DNA of 64,000 nucleotides from the NCBI RefSeq assembly GCF_000150275.1, contig NW_002060955.1, positions 412,886 to 476,885 of the forward strand, given 5' to 3'. Position 1 is the stretch's first letter. Each line of letters starts with the position of its first letter. A program made the translations under genes and the position numbers. The notes under the pieces are model-generated. The model saw only the letters and a list, made by a program, of their open reading frames with translations, did no database searches and was not told the DNA's origin. Of this stretch, positions 53,801 to 64,000 are shown in pieces. Source of the DNA: Trichoplax adhaerens. Its lineage: Eukaryota; Placozoa; Uniplacotomia; Trichoplacea; Trichoplacidae.

Positions 53801-55244
53801 AATTTAAAATTGTATTAGCATATATAACTTTTCTACAGCAAAAATAGTTCATTCCAAGTGTACTACTATTTTGGCGTCAGCTAACTTGGCATAACCGTGT
53901 CGTTATAATTATTAAATTACAAATTAAGCGTTATTAGAATCTAAAGACAGTCATTATCTAAACATTTTTATTAAAATTTCTTCACATTTTAGGTCTGCAA
54001 TCGACTATTGGATATTTTATCACGTACTTCAATTAGATGCAGCAATTGCTAGTGTTTACAAACTATCCGCTATACTGCCGTATCCAAAATTATTTTACTA
54101 TCACAGATCTAATATTAGTAATTTTTGTGAAATATTTTGTACTTTATATGCGATATTCACTTTAGGAGTAGTGGCTTTTGGGGCGGATCTATAAGTGTTA
54201 CTAACGTTGGATAGTTGCTATACATTTATTATATAAAATAATTTTTTGAAGTTCGCATGGATGCACCATATACCTTTAACGTATGGTCGACAGGGGGATT
54301 TACAGTCATTGTTGATCGTCGATCGAGGGTAGCTATAATTCCTAAGGCAATAATAACATTTCTTGCTGATGTATAAGCCAAAGCTGGAATGAGTGATTTA
54401 AAATAGACGCGTGAAGCATGCAAGGCTAGAAATCCTAATACTTTACCCCAAAAGGCTGCAGATCTGTAATTAATACGAGTAAACATTTACCAACGTAAGG
54501 AAAGCATGAAATACTTGTATTGATCAAGTTCAACAAAACAAGGTTACTTATTGGTATCGTTTTTTTATCTTTCAGTTCTACTGTAAGCTGATAAATTTGT
54601 TCTATCTATGCTATACTGAGTAACTGCTAGTAAGCAGATGACTTTTATAATTTGAGCCATGCATGCTATCGCTATCATCGTCACCAGTACCATCGCTTAC
54701 TGTACAGTACTATACCTATCAATAGCTGATTGCGCGTAGAATGATCCACAACTTGCAAGCATAGCAATTCCAGTACCGATGGAGAAAGCAATCAAACGTG
54801 ACAGTGTTGTTGGTGCTTCATATGATGTCAGTGCTAATATCATCATTAATCGTAGCACCATTAAGCCATTCAGAGAGTGTACAAGACGTCGAATTGGGCC
54901 CAAACCAACAAGAATAGGCGAGAATAAACATACAGCAAATGCTTCATAACCACTAATACCCAATACTTCTAACGGATAGAGCCAAATGGTAGGTGATATA
55001 CCTTGTAGAAAAGTCCACCATATATAACCTACCAGCGTAATACAACCGATGCATGAGATCCATTGCAAATGATGATGCAAAATTGAAAATTTTGCTAACA
55101 ACGAGCTACTACTGCATTCTACCTACGATGATACATATACAATTCTAGACATTTAGTGTATGAATAAGCTAAAGCCTGACCTAATATTGTTTCAGCTATT
55201 AAGCAACGACCAAAACTGGCCTTGACCACGGTCTCACTGCTCAT
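50865..55244 (-). CDS. CWH43: CWH43 / PGAP2-interacting protein
   Basis: In yeast Cwh43 exchanges diacylglycerol for ceramide on GPI anchors; animal CWH43/PGAP2IP is its counterpart in the ER and secretory pathway. Exons: 55181-55244, 54716-55094, 54274-54463, 53605-53753, 53063-53481, 52821-52940, 52646-52725, 52458-52563, 52204-52339, 52059-52123, 51896-51980, 51713-51769, 51549-51636, 51363-51424, 51076-51228 and 50865-50958 (2247 nt, 748 aa; human about 700). The N-terminal two-thirds is multi-pass membrane, with [46 protein letters not shown] and [12 protein letters not shown]. The C-terminal third is an endonuclease/exonuclease/phosphatase-like luminal domain: [90 protein letters not shown] and HMSTPKYF. 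Exon 1 ([10 protein letters not shown]) and its junction are the least certain part; everything from [10 protein letters not shown] on is secure. Confidence 0.93.
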
Positions 55245-57021
55245 CGCTATGTGGCTAGTTGATAATGATGGCGTCTACGAGCAATTAATGGACGATGCAA
55301 GCGAAAAATGGAGGTTGCCAAGACAGCCAGCTATCCAATCAATCGAGCCCTAATCAGGTGGTCCACCAGCCGTGTCAAGATTACCCATGGTCCCAGCCGA
55401 GGCAGCCTTGTTTTTCAATATACTGTATCATACAGTGTTATGAATGATTAGCTACAGTATGGCCCGAATCGCTAGCCCCCGCAGCATGACTGGCAAGATT
55501 TGTGGCAACTGTGCCCTATCCAAGTATAGAGCTCTATACTAAAGCACAGAATTGTACCTTGTCTTTATTACAGTATAGGCATAATCACTTGCTTGCGCTG
55601 TATAACTCTCAAATCTTTCATCTGCTGCAAAATGCTAACCAGCTTGAGCTCTCACCTCAGCTATGCTGCATAGCTAAGCAAAGCCAAAGCAATCAGGATA
55701 TTCGTATGATGTTTATTATATGATGTAGAGTTTCTTAGCACACGTCAAGAAGATTAGTAAATAGGATCGCAGTAATACGGCTCCAATTGTCTGATTTGTT
55801 AATACTGATACATGTATGCTTCGAAAACACTTGCACTTAGAAGCGGTTGGTTACGATAGCTACAATCACGTATCATGCATATTATATATGAATTCCCTAA
55901 TAGCCAATCCATCAAGATGACGAGAGAGATCCTTCCTCTATTAGCTGTCGTTACATTATGCAGATCTTTTTGTTATGTACAGTAAAGGCACGACTTAAGT
56001 ATCAAAGCACTACCCGACTCATTGCATCCAGCTCATTGCTATAGAAGAATCCATATCTATATATGAGTAGATATTATTAATCTACATAAAGCCATGTACA
56101 GTAATAATAATATTTATTTATTTAAGGTTAGGGTTAGGTCCAGCCAGCACTGCACCACCTTTGCTCTTTACAGTATAGACACAATTGGTTACTTGCAGTC
56201 TATCGTCTACTACAAAACAAGCTTGGGCTCCAACCTCAGCTATGCAGCATAGCCAAGCAAAGCATTCAGGATACGCAACTCACTGATGTTTTTGTTATGT
56301 ATGAGCGCAACTTTATTACTCATTGCATCCAGTGCATTGCTATAGATAGAATACACATCTGATGTACGAGTATCAATCTACATAATGCCATGTTAGGCCA
56401 CAGTGTTGCATCTTGTTATGTGTTGTGTATATAAATATGCGTATGTTAAGGTCAATCCTGCATGTATACTCGTATGTCCAATTAGTTCTATCATGGTTGC
56501 AAAACTGTACAAAGCGCTATAGCGATCTATAATATGAGATCTTCCCTCTATTAATCACATCCTACTGCACTGAGCCTTAGTTACAGTATGAGCATAATCA
56601 CTGATCATAGTTGCATTTTTCACTAGCCTACGGCGAGTGCCATAGCTTGGCGCATCAGACTTTACCCTCCATAAACAATACTATCCATCATGTTATAACA
56701 TCGATGTCAGTGAGTATGTACGTGCGATATTTATAATTATAGAAGCGAAAGGGATTGTAAGCCAGTGCACTATCTTACGATGCTGTCTTGCGGATTTAAT
56801 CTAATCCATATCAAAGCATATTCGATAAATCAATATAAACTGGTATTTGCTAGCTTTATTATGATAGAATTAGTAGATAACCGGAGGTATGGCATTGCCG
56901 TGCGATTATAGATCTACTTTAAGCTTTAAAATTAAGCTTTAACAAACTTATTCGTTAAAAGTGCTATGTATAACAAGTGCTAATACTAGCTAATAAAAGA
57001 AATGGCAATAATTTGTTATAA
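55245..57021. other. Intergenic region between CWH43 and the epoxide hydrolase gene
   Basis: This is the CWH43 promoter side and the 3' side of the epoxide hydrolase gene. Immediately upstream of CWH43, a plus-strand frame at about 55249-55351 (MWLVDNDGVYEQLMDD) is open for 34 codons but unsupported. Two related segments, about 55560-55735 and 56160-56310, share CCTCAGCTATGC(T/A)GCATAGC and AGCAAAGC, so a dispersed duplication is present. No gene was recognised. Confidence 0.5.
55555..56320. repeat. Dispersed pair of related ~150-175 bp segments
   Basis: Segments near 55560-55735 and 56160-56310 share TTACAGTATAG, ACTTGC, CCTCAGCTATGCWGCATAGC and a following CAGGATA...TGATGTTT block in the same order. 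They are separated by about 430 bp of other sequence. ACAGTATGAGCATAATCACT near 56585 may be a third partial copy. Confidence 0.55.
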
Positions 57022-60000
57022 TTAAAGTCTTGGAGTCATGGTTGCTGATCGATGCACATCTTGAAGCCAGTCTCCTAAAACTTGATTCAATTCATTCGGA
57101 CTATAAATAAACAACCCAAATATGAATATTAGTAAGGATATTCGCTTCATCATAATCAATGATATCTTATTACTGCATACTGTATACAACGACTAAATGT
57201 TGCCATTGTAGAATATCAACGTAACTGCCATGTGTTGTATTAGTATATTGATGGCATTATTCGAATTCAGTAAAGATATTAGAAAAATAGTCTGCTACGA
57301 TATGGTATGAGATGGACCGTAGTATCCATTTCTTAGATAATTATTCATAAATATACATATAGTCGGTGATATTGCACACAAATCAATAACGTCCATTTCG
57401 GCCAAATATGAAATCTCGTAGCTAACATACCATTCCAATTGCGTCCAATGGCCACACTCAAGCTCCTTTCTAGTTAAATTAGGGACCCAAGGCGTCATCA
57501 GTTTGCTAAGCGCGGGATACAGCACTTTATCATACTTAGCAGTAACCATTAAAGATGGCTGCAAAATCTTATAATAAATCAGCAAAAGATTGACTTAAGT
57601 ACTCTCAAGTTATGGTCATTTTCCTACACATAGCAGTACAACTATGACAAATGATCATACTTTACGATTTGCAACACGACAATTCCATTCCCAATTTCTA
57701 TCCAAATTACGATACCAATTTATTCCACCTCTACATTAAGTAAAGGAATAATTAATCGATTAGTCACGATGATTGCTAGTTGACTAAATACCTTATTTAG
57801 ACTGACAACTACAATACGAGTATCTATAGATTTATAATTCCAGGAGAAATTATGATCTAGTGGCATACCTGAATCCAGTTCGGGTAAATTGATCAACGTA
57901 AAACTTTAAATCCTCCTCCGAAAGTATAACACTACGACGAGGCTTCTCGGGAAAACCTACTAAAAATCCTCCTAAAGTATAAATCACATTAATTAATTCA
58001 ATAGCCAATAAATATCATAGACGTGTTGATTGGATAATAAGTCTTATAAGTTATTGCCTCGTTCCCTGACGTTGCTGGTATCTACTTTGCGAGTTAATGA
58101 CAGCTTATCCTATAAACAATTTATAATGAAGCATGAATCATTGCAATAATGAATTACTCTACAGGAATTAAACCATGATTGCTTTTTAATACAATGATGC
58201 TTGAAATATCTATACTAGATTCATTTAGAAGTTAAAAGCGGACGAAATGGAAAAGCATAATTCAAATAAAAGTGATTACTAACTTCTTCCGAAGTACCCC
58301 TAAATAAACATAGGAAAGTTCGTTCAATATCTTTCTCAAATTCAGCTTCAGCTACGCCCTATATATAAAATCATACAAGCAACAATTGTAAAATTACTGA
58401 TGATTATCATAGCAATCAATGAATATATTTTATTTTAATGACAACTCTACAATTGTTCGTAAAAATGAACCTCATCCTGGAAGTAAAGTTGATAGTCGAA
58501 GGTATGCGGATTTTTCTTCATTTTAGTTAGTGGACTCGCTGATACATCGATTGGAATGTATGGTGTGTTTACACCTGCTACAGCTCTACAAATTGATTTC
58601 ATTAAATGAGACATTTTAATAATACCATTATATATACACTGTATACGTGTCCTGACTAATATATGTATAACATTAATACGTGACAATACCTAATACGTTC
58701 GGGATAACGTAGAGCACAAATCCAAACAATAAAACCGCCCCAATCGTGGCCAACGAGTGTCACATTCGGTAAGCCCTATTTAGTAGAATAACGCGCTTAT
58801 TTACCCGTACCATAATTAAGCTATTTCTTGCTGGTCAAGCTGTATATACATACGTTATACCATGCTATAGAATAAGTTGACTTACAAGAGTGTCCATCAA
58901 GTGCAGTAAATCCTATAAATTATAACATAGACATATAGTTTGATTTATAATCAGACATGCTAGTTATATTTAACATGATTCATGAATTAAATATAGTTAC
59001 CGAAATAATCTTTTCAGTTGTATATTCTTCAACGGCTATTAATAACAAATGATGATAAGGTTAGCGATCGCTCATGCTGCATTAAGATAATGTGATTATA
59101 CATTCCAGTAAATAGATCTTACAAATGACAGTCTAATGCCTACTGGCAACATGAGAATTTGCGATAATTATTAAGATGTCAACTGATAATATTAAATCAA
59201 GGCCTTGCTATTGTACTAACCTCGTGGACAACTCGATTCTCCAAATCCACGTTGATCGAGTGCAATAGCTCGATAGCCTAATTCAGCTATGTGTGCAAGC
59301 TAAGTAAAATAATTTTTTAAGCAATCTATTAATTATCTTTCACATTTACTTGCAATATCCGATTCGTTCTAGATTGAAATACGATACTAACCTGGTAACG
59401 CCAAGAATACCAACACTCAGGCCATCCATGGCAAAATATGACTGGTGGACCATGACCGCATTCAACATAGTGAGTTTTTATACCTTCCTGAAGGAACAAC
59501 AGTAATAACAAGTGAACAACATCGCAGTTGTATTTTTTAAGCCATTATAGCTAGGATAGTTATTTAACTTAATGTCTATATTCTACTATTCTAACCTTGC
59601 TAACAATGTAGCCATGAGCAAAACGACTGATATCGCAGTATGGGACAACCTTACGATTGAAGTCGATGTTTAAAAGCTCTGCCAAATCTTTAAGCCCTTG
59701 AAAGGAATTCTTAACAATTATAGTTTTCATGCCCAACTTTTCTGCACCAACACAATTTTTGGTGGAATCATCCAAAAAAATGACCTGAAATAAAGTTGCG
59801 AATGTTCATAAATACAAATAGCCGTCAAAGCATTACATCAGCCGATATCAAGTGCAAGCATTGATAACTACACCATGGCTTGTAATCATTTACAAAATGA
59901 ACAATTAAATCAATTTTAAAGGTATATTGTTTTTTAAGCTGAGAAAAATCTTAAGTAAACTGGGCGCGCAATTATGCCAATGGTAGCTGATAGATATTTG

Positions 60001-61350
60001 TTATTGTAATAATGTAGATACACTAGTCAGAACTGCATCGGCATTGAGATCTTATAGGTGCTACTTATAATATGAATGTTGATACGTATGTAATTAAGAC
60101 ACGGAAGGAAGTAGACTCCTCTACACCATAGTTACAAGTAATCATAACTTTAATCAATTAACTGCATTACTCTAAATTAGAATTCAGATAATTAATTTTA
60201 GCTACTTGAAGGTAAATCAGTATTATCTAGTCAATTTACTACGCGTATATAGAGGAAGCTACATTACTTCGGATGGTTGAACGTTCATCTTATTGCAGAC
60301 ATATTCATACAATTTAGCATCAGGTTTTGCCATGCCAATGTGACAAGATTCAAATACATAATCAAAGCGGCGACGAAATTTCAACATAATTGCAGCAATA
60401 GACAATCTTCTTTCAGTATCATCAGTCCAATTATTAGTTAATAATGCAACCTTGTAGCCTAAAATGTAGTTAAATATCGAGAGAAACCAATACCAATGTA
60501 TCAAAACAACACCTGTCAAGGCATAGTCATGCAACTAGGAATATTAAAATTTTTCATTACCATTATGATGTAAACAGTCAATAGCTTTCATAACGTTTTC
60601 CATTATTGAACTATTGCTGAAGCCGCTTGTAAACAATTTCTTTACGGAAAAACCTTCAGGCAATTGAAACTTTTTCTCTTCAGCATACTTTTCACATTCT
60701 TTATCGCACTCTTGATAAAACTGGTTGAGAAGCAATGATAACGTTGAATACTAAGCATAAGCATGACGGGTCTGCGTGTAGACTAATGTGTATAAATATA
60801 ATGCTATGAATAGAACGAACTAATCACCATGCATCTCTTACATAATTCTCTACTCTTAATTACCTGAGATAGGGTAATTTCACCTTTCATAACTTTACCA
60901 AATGAATAATTTGAATCATCTTCCTTGAAAAGCTCACTAAACATTCCACTATAGATCAATTTGGAAAGTATATACACGTATAAAGAAGAATTTACAAACA
61001 TGAATTGCTGCCAAAATCCGTACGAAGTAAATCAATATACAGTACAATATTTAATTGTGACACTATAGTATCAAGGTCATTCATTAATTATATTATCGCA
61101 ACAGCTGGGAATGCTATTAATGACACTTAATAAGATCGTATGAGTTATGATACGAAAACAAATTAAATCTTATCTATAGTATAGTAAGAATACTACAGAT
61201 TATATTATATACTTTAGGAGATATTTAAATGATAATTATTATTCATACAATCATTACCTAGCTAATCCATTTTCCCACTCGTATTTTCGGAAACCAAATT
61301 GTAACGGTGTTAGAAGGACACCACCCATGTCGAACATGACAATTTTCCAC
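57022..61350 (-). CDS. EPHX2: EPHX2-like bifunctional soluble epoxide hydrolase (start codon not found)
   Basis: An N-terminal HAD domain is joined to a C-terminal alpha/beta-hydrolase that opens epoxides to diols. Sixteen exons: 61258-61350, 60864-60948, 60561-60720, 60268-60458, 59596-59784, 59392-59487, 59221-59299, 59001-59035, 58886-58912, 58690-58775, 58471-58585, 58280-58358, 57869-57959, 57661-57730, 57431-57558 and 57022-57100, giving about 534 aa (human 555). HAD motifs: FDMGGVLLTP (motif I), LLTNNW, GMAKPD and FLDDS. Hydrolase motifs: oxyanion HGWPE, nucleophile GHDWGG, lid tyrosines in FDYQLYFQ and NWYRN, the acid in TAKYDKVL, and the histidine in CGHWTQ. The hydrolase triad is therefore complete. 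Motif I has Gly where D-x-D phosphatases have the second Asp, as in ACAD10-type HAD domains, so phosphatase activity is doubtful. The C-terminus is TPRL, not the SKM-type peroxisomal signal. The first seen exon begins mid-codon, so a short upstream exon is missing. Confidence 0.94.
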
Positions 61351-64000
61351 CTGTAATTGATATGAAATAAAAAATTATGTATTAGTGACAGAGTAGATTA
61401 AAAGAAGTTTACAGATCATAGCTAACACACCCAAGAGGGGTTGCACTTGGCCATCGGCCCCACATATAAAACGGATCAGCTCACAATGTAACTCATTAAG
61501 AATAAATGCTTTCATCTATAACACTATATAATGATATCCTACTGTATCCACAGTTGTCATCAGGGCTAAAAATGTCGACAAAATACAACCCTTATCCATA
61601 AGCAGTCATAACCAATTTCTCATGTCATTAATAGTATCTTAATTTGTAATATAAATTTCGAGTACAATGCCGAGAAAATTGCTATCAAATATGAGCTTTA
61701 TGCCTGTCACGATTTATTCCATCATTTTTTAAAATGCGTACGAAAACTGCAGGATTAACTACCTCATTGATGGTATGATAGAAAAAGTTGTTTGATTGCT
61801 ATAGCATTTCTCGTAATAGTTCGCACATAAGCAAAAGCCTCTCCTTTGCATAACCTAGGTACTATTTTCACTGTATGTGTGTGTGTGTAATGAGTAGTCT
61901 CTAGCTAAGACCAAGACTGGCATTATACGGTATTTAATATCTATCATAAAACAGAGCAGACTGATGCTTAAACTTGAGGTTTATGAAATAAGCATATAGA
62001 ATTGCTCGTATAAACAGCAAAATTTAACTTACTGATAATATTGACTCGTGTCGTAGAGTAAATTTTAGTATGCATGATACAGACAATTTATATTCATCAT
62101 TTATATAACGGAGTCAATAGAATTGATCAAAAACTACTGTAAATCTGCAATAGCAGCTTGCGGTGTATGTCCAGTATTTAGTATTTATGATGCGGGCTAT
62201 TTTATTCATCCTCTACATGATGGAGTCAATTTTATTGACTCAACCCTACTGCAATTCTGTAATATCCACTTGTACTGTGTAACTAGTATTTAGTATTTAT
62301 GATACTGGCAATTTCTATAAAATCAATAGCCCTGCATCATTGACATGATGGAGTCAATGGAATGGATTAAAATCTATTGTAAATTTACAATTTCAGCTTG
62401 TAGTGCATACCCAGGACTTTGTATTTATGATATAGGCTATTTGTAGAATGTAAATACTGTCGGCTGTATCATTTCCTTGATGGTAGCAATAGACTTGGCT
62501 ACAAACTATTGCGAATCTACAATATTAGCTTGTACTGCATATTTAGGATTGAGTATTTACAGTATGATGGGACAAAGCAGGCTAATGTACAAATTTATAA
62601 ACCAGGTATCTAGAATTCTATGTAGCGGAATTGAGCCTGCCCTTACTATTGATTTATATCACAAAATAAATAAAATAAATAAATGTCCAGGCAAGTTATG
62701 AAACAACTTTTATGCTGTACGTAATAATAATAACAGTAGTGACAGTATCTATCCAGTTAGTTAAGATTTCAGTCTAGCTCATGTCATCAGTAACTAAAAC
62801 TCCTCGCTTTTTATTGATCCAACTAAGAAATAGGTCTGATGGATGTACTAAACCTACCACAGTGCATGATGGAAGCAATGAAATTGACTAAAAGCTACTG
62901 CAAATCGACACTATCCGCTTGTAGTACACACTCTTGCCTCTAATTACAACGTCAACATTCAAGCTAGCCAACAAGCACAATATGAACCAGTCGATTGTAG
63001 CAAGATGTAGCAATTCAACTTGTAATCAAGATGTAAATGAACCATTGATTGATCCAGTAGAACTTTGTAATGTGTATTTATACCTCTTTTGATCGCTCAT
63101 CTTTGTCGTGAAATAAAATTGATCCGATTTTTTTCTTGAATTCAAGGGTTTCTTGCTTGAAATTGTGCTTGTTATGATAGATTATGGTAATGAAATGTTG
63201 TTATGATTGAATCGCCAACTCCTACAGCACTCTTTAATGATGATGGGATATCAAGGGTATACTGATTGGATTTGTTATTCCACTTTTCCAATAGATGGAC
63301 GAGATGTGCCTATGCTTGTTTCACCGTTGCCACTAGCTCAAGCACTAGCTGCACTACTAAACTGCTATCTAATTTATAGAAAAAATTCTCTCCACGCCTA
63401 CCGCCAATAATATTGCACAATTCTGCTACATCGCGGGGTAACAGTGGTGTTTAAGATACACTTTATACTGTCTCTAGGTGCTACCATCCATCCTCCTTGT
63501 TCAAATTAAATGTCACTCTGTCAATATTTCCTTCCGTAACTAATTACTCTACTTTATTGTATAGTAGATTATAATTTGACCTCTGTCCATTGCCTCTTTC
63601 AAAAGATCTCCTCGCGTCTATTCGAGGTCGCAGTATAACCTTTAACCTTTTCCATTACAGTATTACTAGACTTGTCATTTTGTAGTAGACTTTTCCCTGT
63701 TTCTACAGTACCTCAATTAATGTTAATGCACACTATGCTAACTGCAATGCCATTCGATGTGGTTTCTTTACCTTTCTTGTACTTATCATACCACTGTTGC
63801 AGTCACGTGTTGGAAAAAAAAACTGATGATCATGATGTTATTATTTTGAATTAGAATTAATTCTATAATCTTGATCATGGCATGGATGATCCACTGCTAG
63901 AAATCATCAACAACAACAGGTTGAATTGTTGATCCACTGTTGAGCTGATGATATTATGATCATCGTTCGAGATCCTCGATAACTGCGTAGAAATCGTACT
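61351..64000. other. Right-end region without a recognised gene
   Basis: It holds the epoxide hydrolase promoter side and probably its first exon, a short (TG)n run near 61876-61888, and the tandem array at 62.0-62.95 kb. Frames at 62477-62701, 63207-63410 and 63672-63854 lack motifs or splice support and are not called. Confidence 0.55.
62030..62960. repeat. Diverged tandem repeat, about 5 copies, mostly ~110-135 bp spacing
   Basis: ATGATGGAGTCAATNNNATTGA-like blocks occur near 62117, 62219, 62347, 62479 and 62869. Each is followed by a CTACTGTAAATCTGCAAT-like segment, AGCTTGTAGTGNATA-like sequence and AGTATTTATGATA. The last copy is separated from the rest by about 270 bp of other sequence. 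Confidence 0.8.

Overview
This window is eukaryotic nuclear DNA. It is AT-rich, uses the standard code, and nearly all its genes are split by many GT-AG introns, mostly about 60-350 bp. The gene set is animal: a STIM calcium sensor, a two-domain soluble epoxide hydrolase, a CWH43/PGAP2IP protein and a TTLL2 tubulin ligase. Compact introns, vertebrate-like exon content and low GC suggest an early-branching metazoan. A placozoan such as Trichoplax or Hoilungia is my best inference, but nothing in the sequence proves the species.

Layout, left to right: CTU1 (minus, runs off the left edge, 79-1906); malic enzyme (minus, 3426-8263, 11 exons, complete); a repeat-containing gap; a SENP6/7-type SUMO protease (plus, about 12855-20622, at least 32 exons, 5' end not found); TTLL2 (minus, 21491-23281, single exon); a 4.5 kb gap with tandem repeats; UTP14 (minus, 27871 to about 31096, 5' end not found); a 4.8 kb gap with two tandem arrays, one very rich in TACTGTA/TACAGTA palindromes; STIM (plus, 35901-49078, 11 exons, complete, including one 8.8 kb intron full of repeats); CWH43 (minus, 50865-55244, 16 exons); an EPHX2-like protein (minus, 57022 to about 61350, 16 exons found, start codon not found); and a gene-free right end with another repeat array. 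Exon boundaries were derived by hand. They are supported by splice dinucleotides, reading-phase continuity across every junction and family motifs.

The genes do not form an operon or pathway. They are unrelated housekeeping or signalling genes: tRNA wobble thiolation, NADPH production, deSUMOylation, tubulin modification, 18S rRNA processing, store-operated calcium entry, GPI-anchor lipid remodelling and epoxide hydrolysis. Non-coding space is dominated by short local tandem arrays (about 3-8 copies, 90-240 bp units) that differ in sequence from place to place.

I found no convincing new multi-gene system. The most interesting items are a tandem duplication of a phase-compatible exon triplet in the SUMO protease gene, a GC-AG intron in the malic enzyme gene, substitutions in STIM (Orai-gating position) and the epoxide hydrolase (phosphatase motif I), and the palindrome-rich minisatellite just upstream of STIM.
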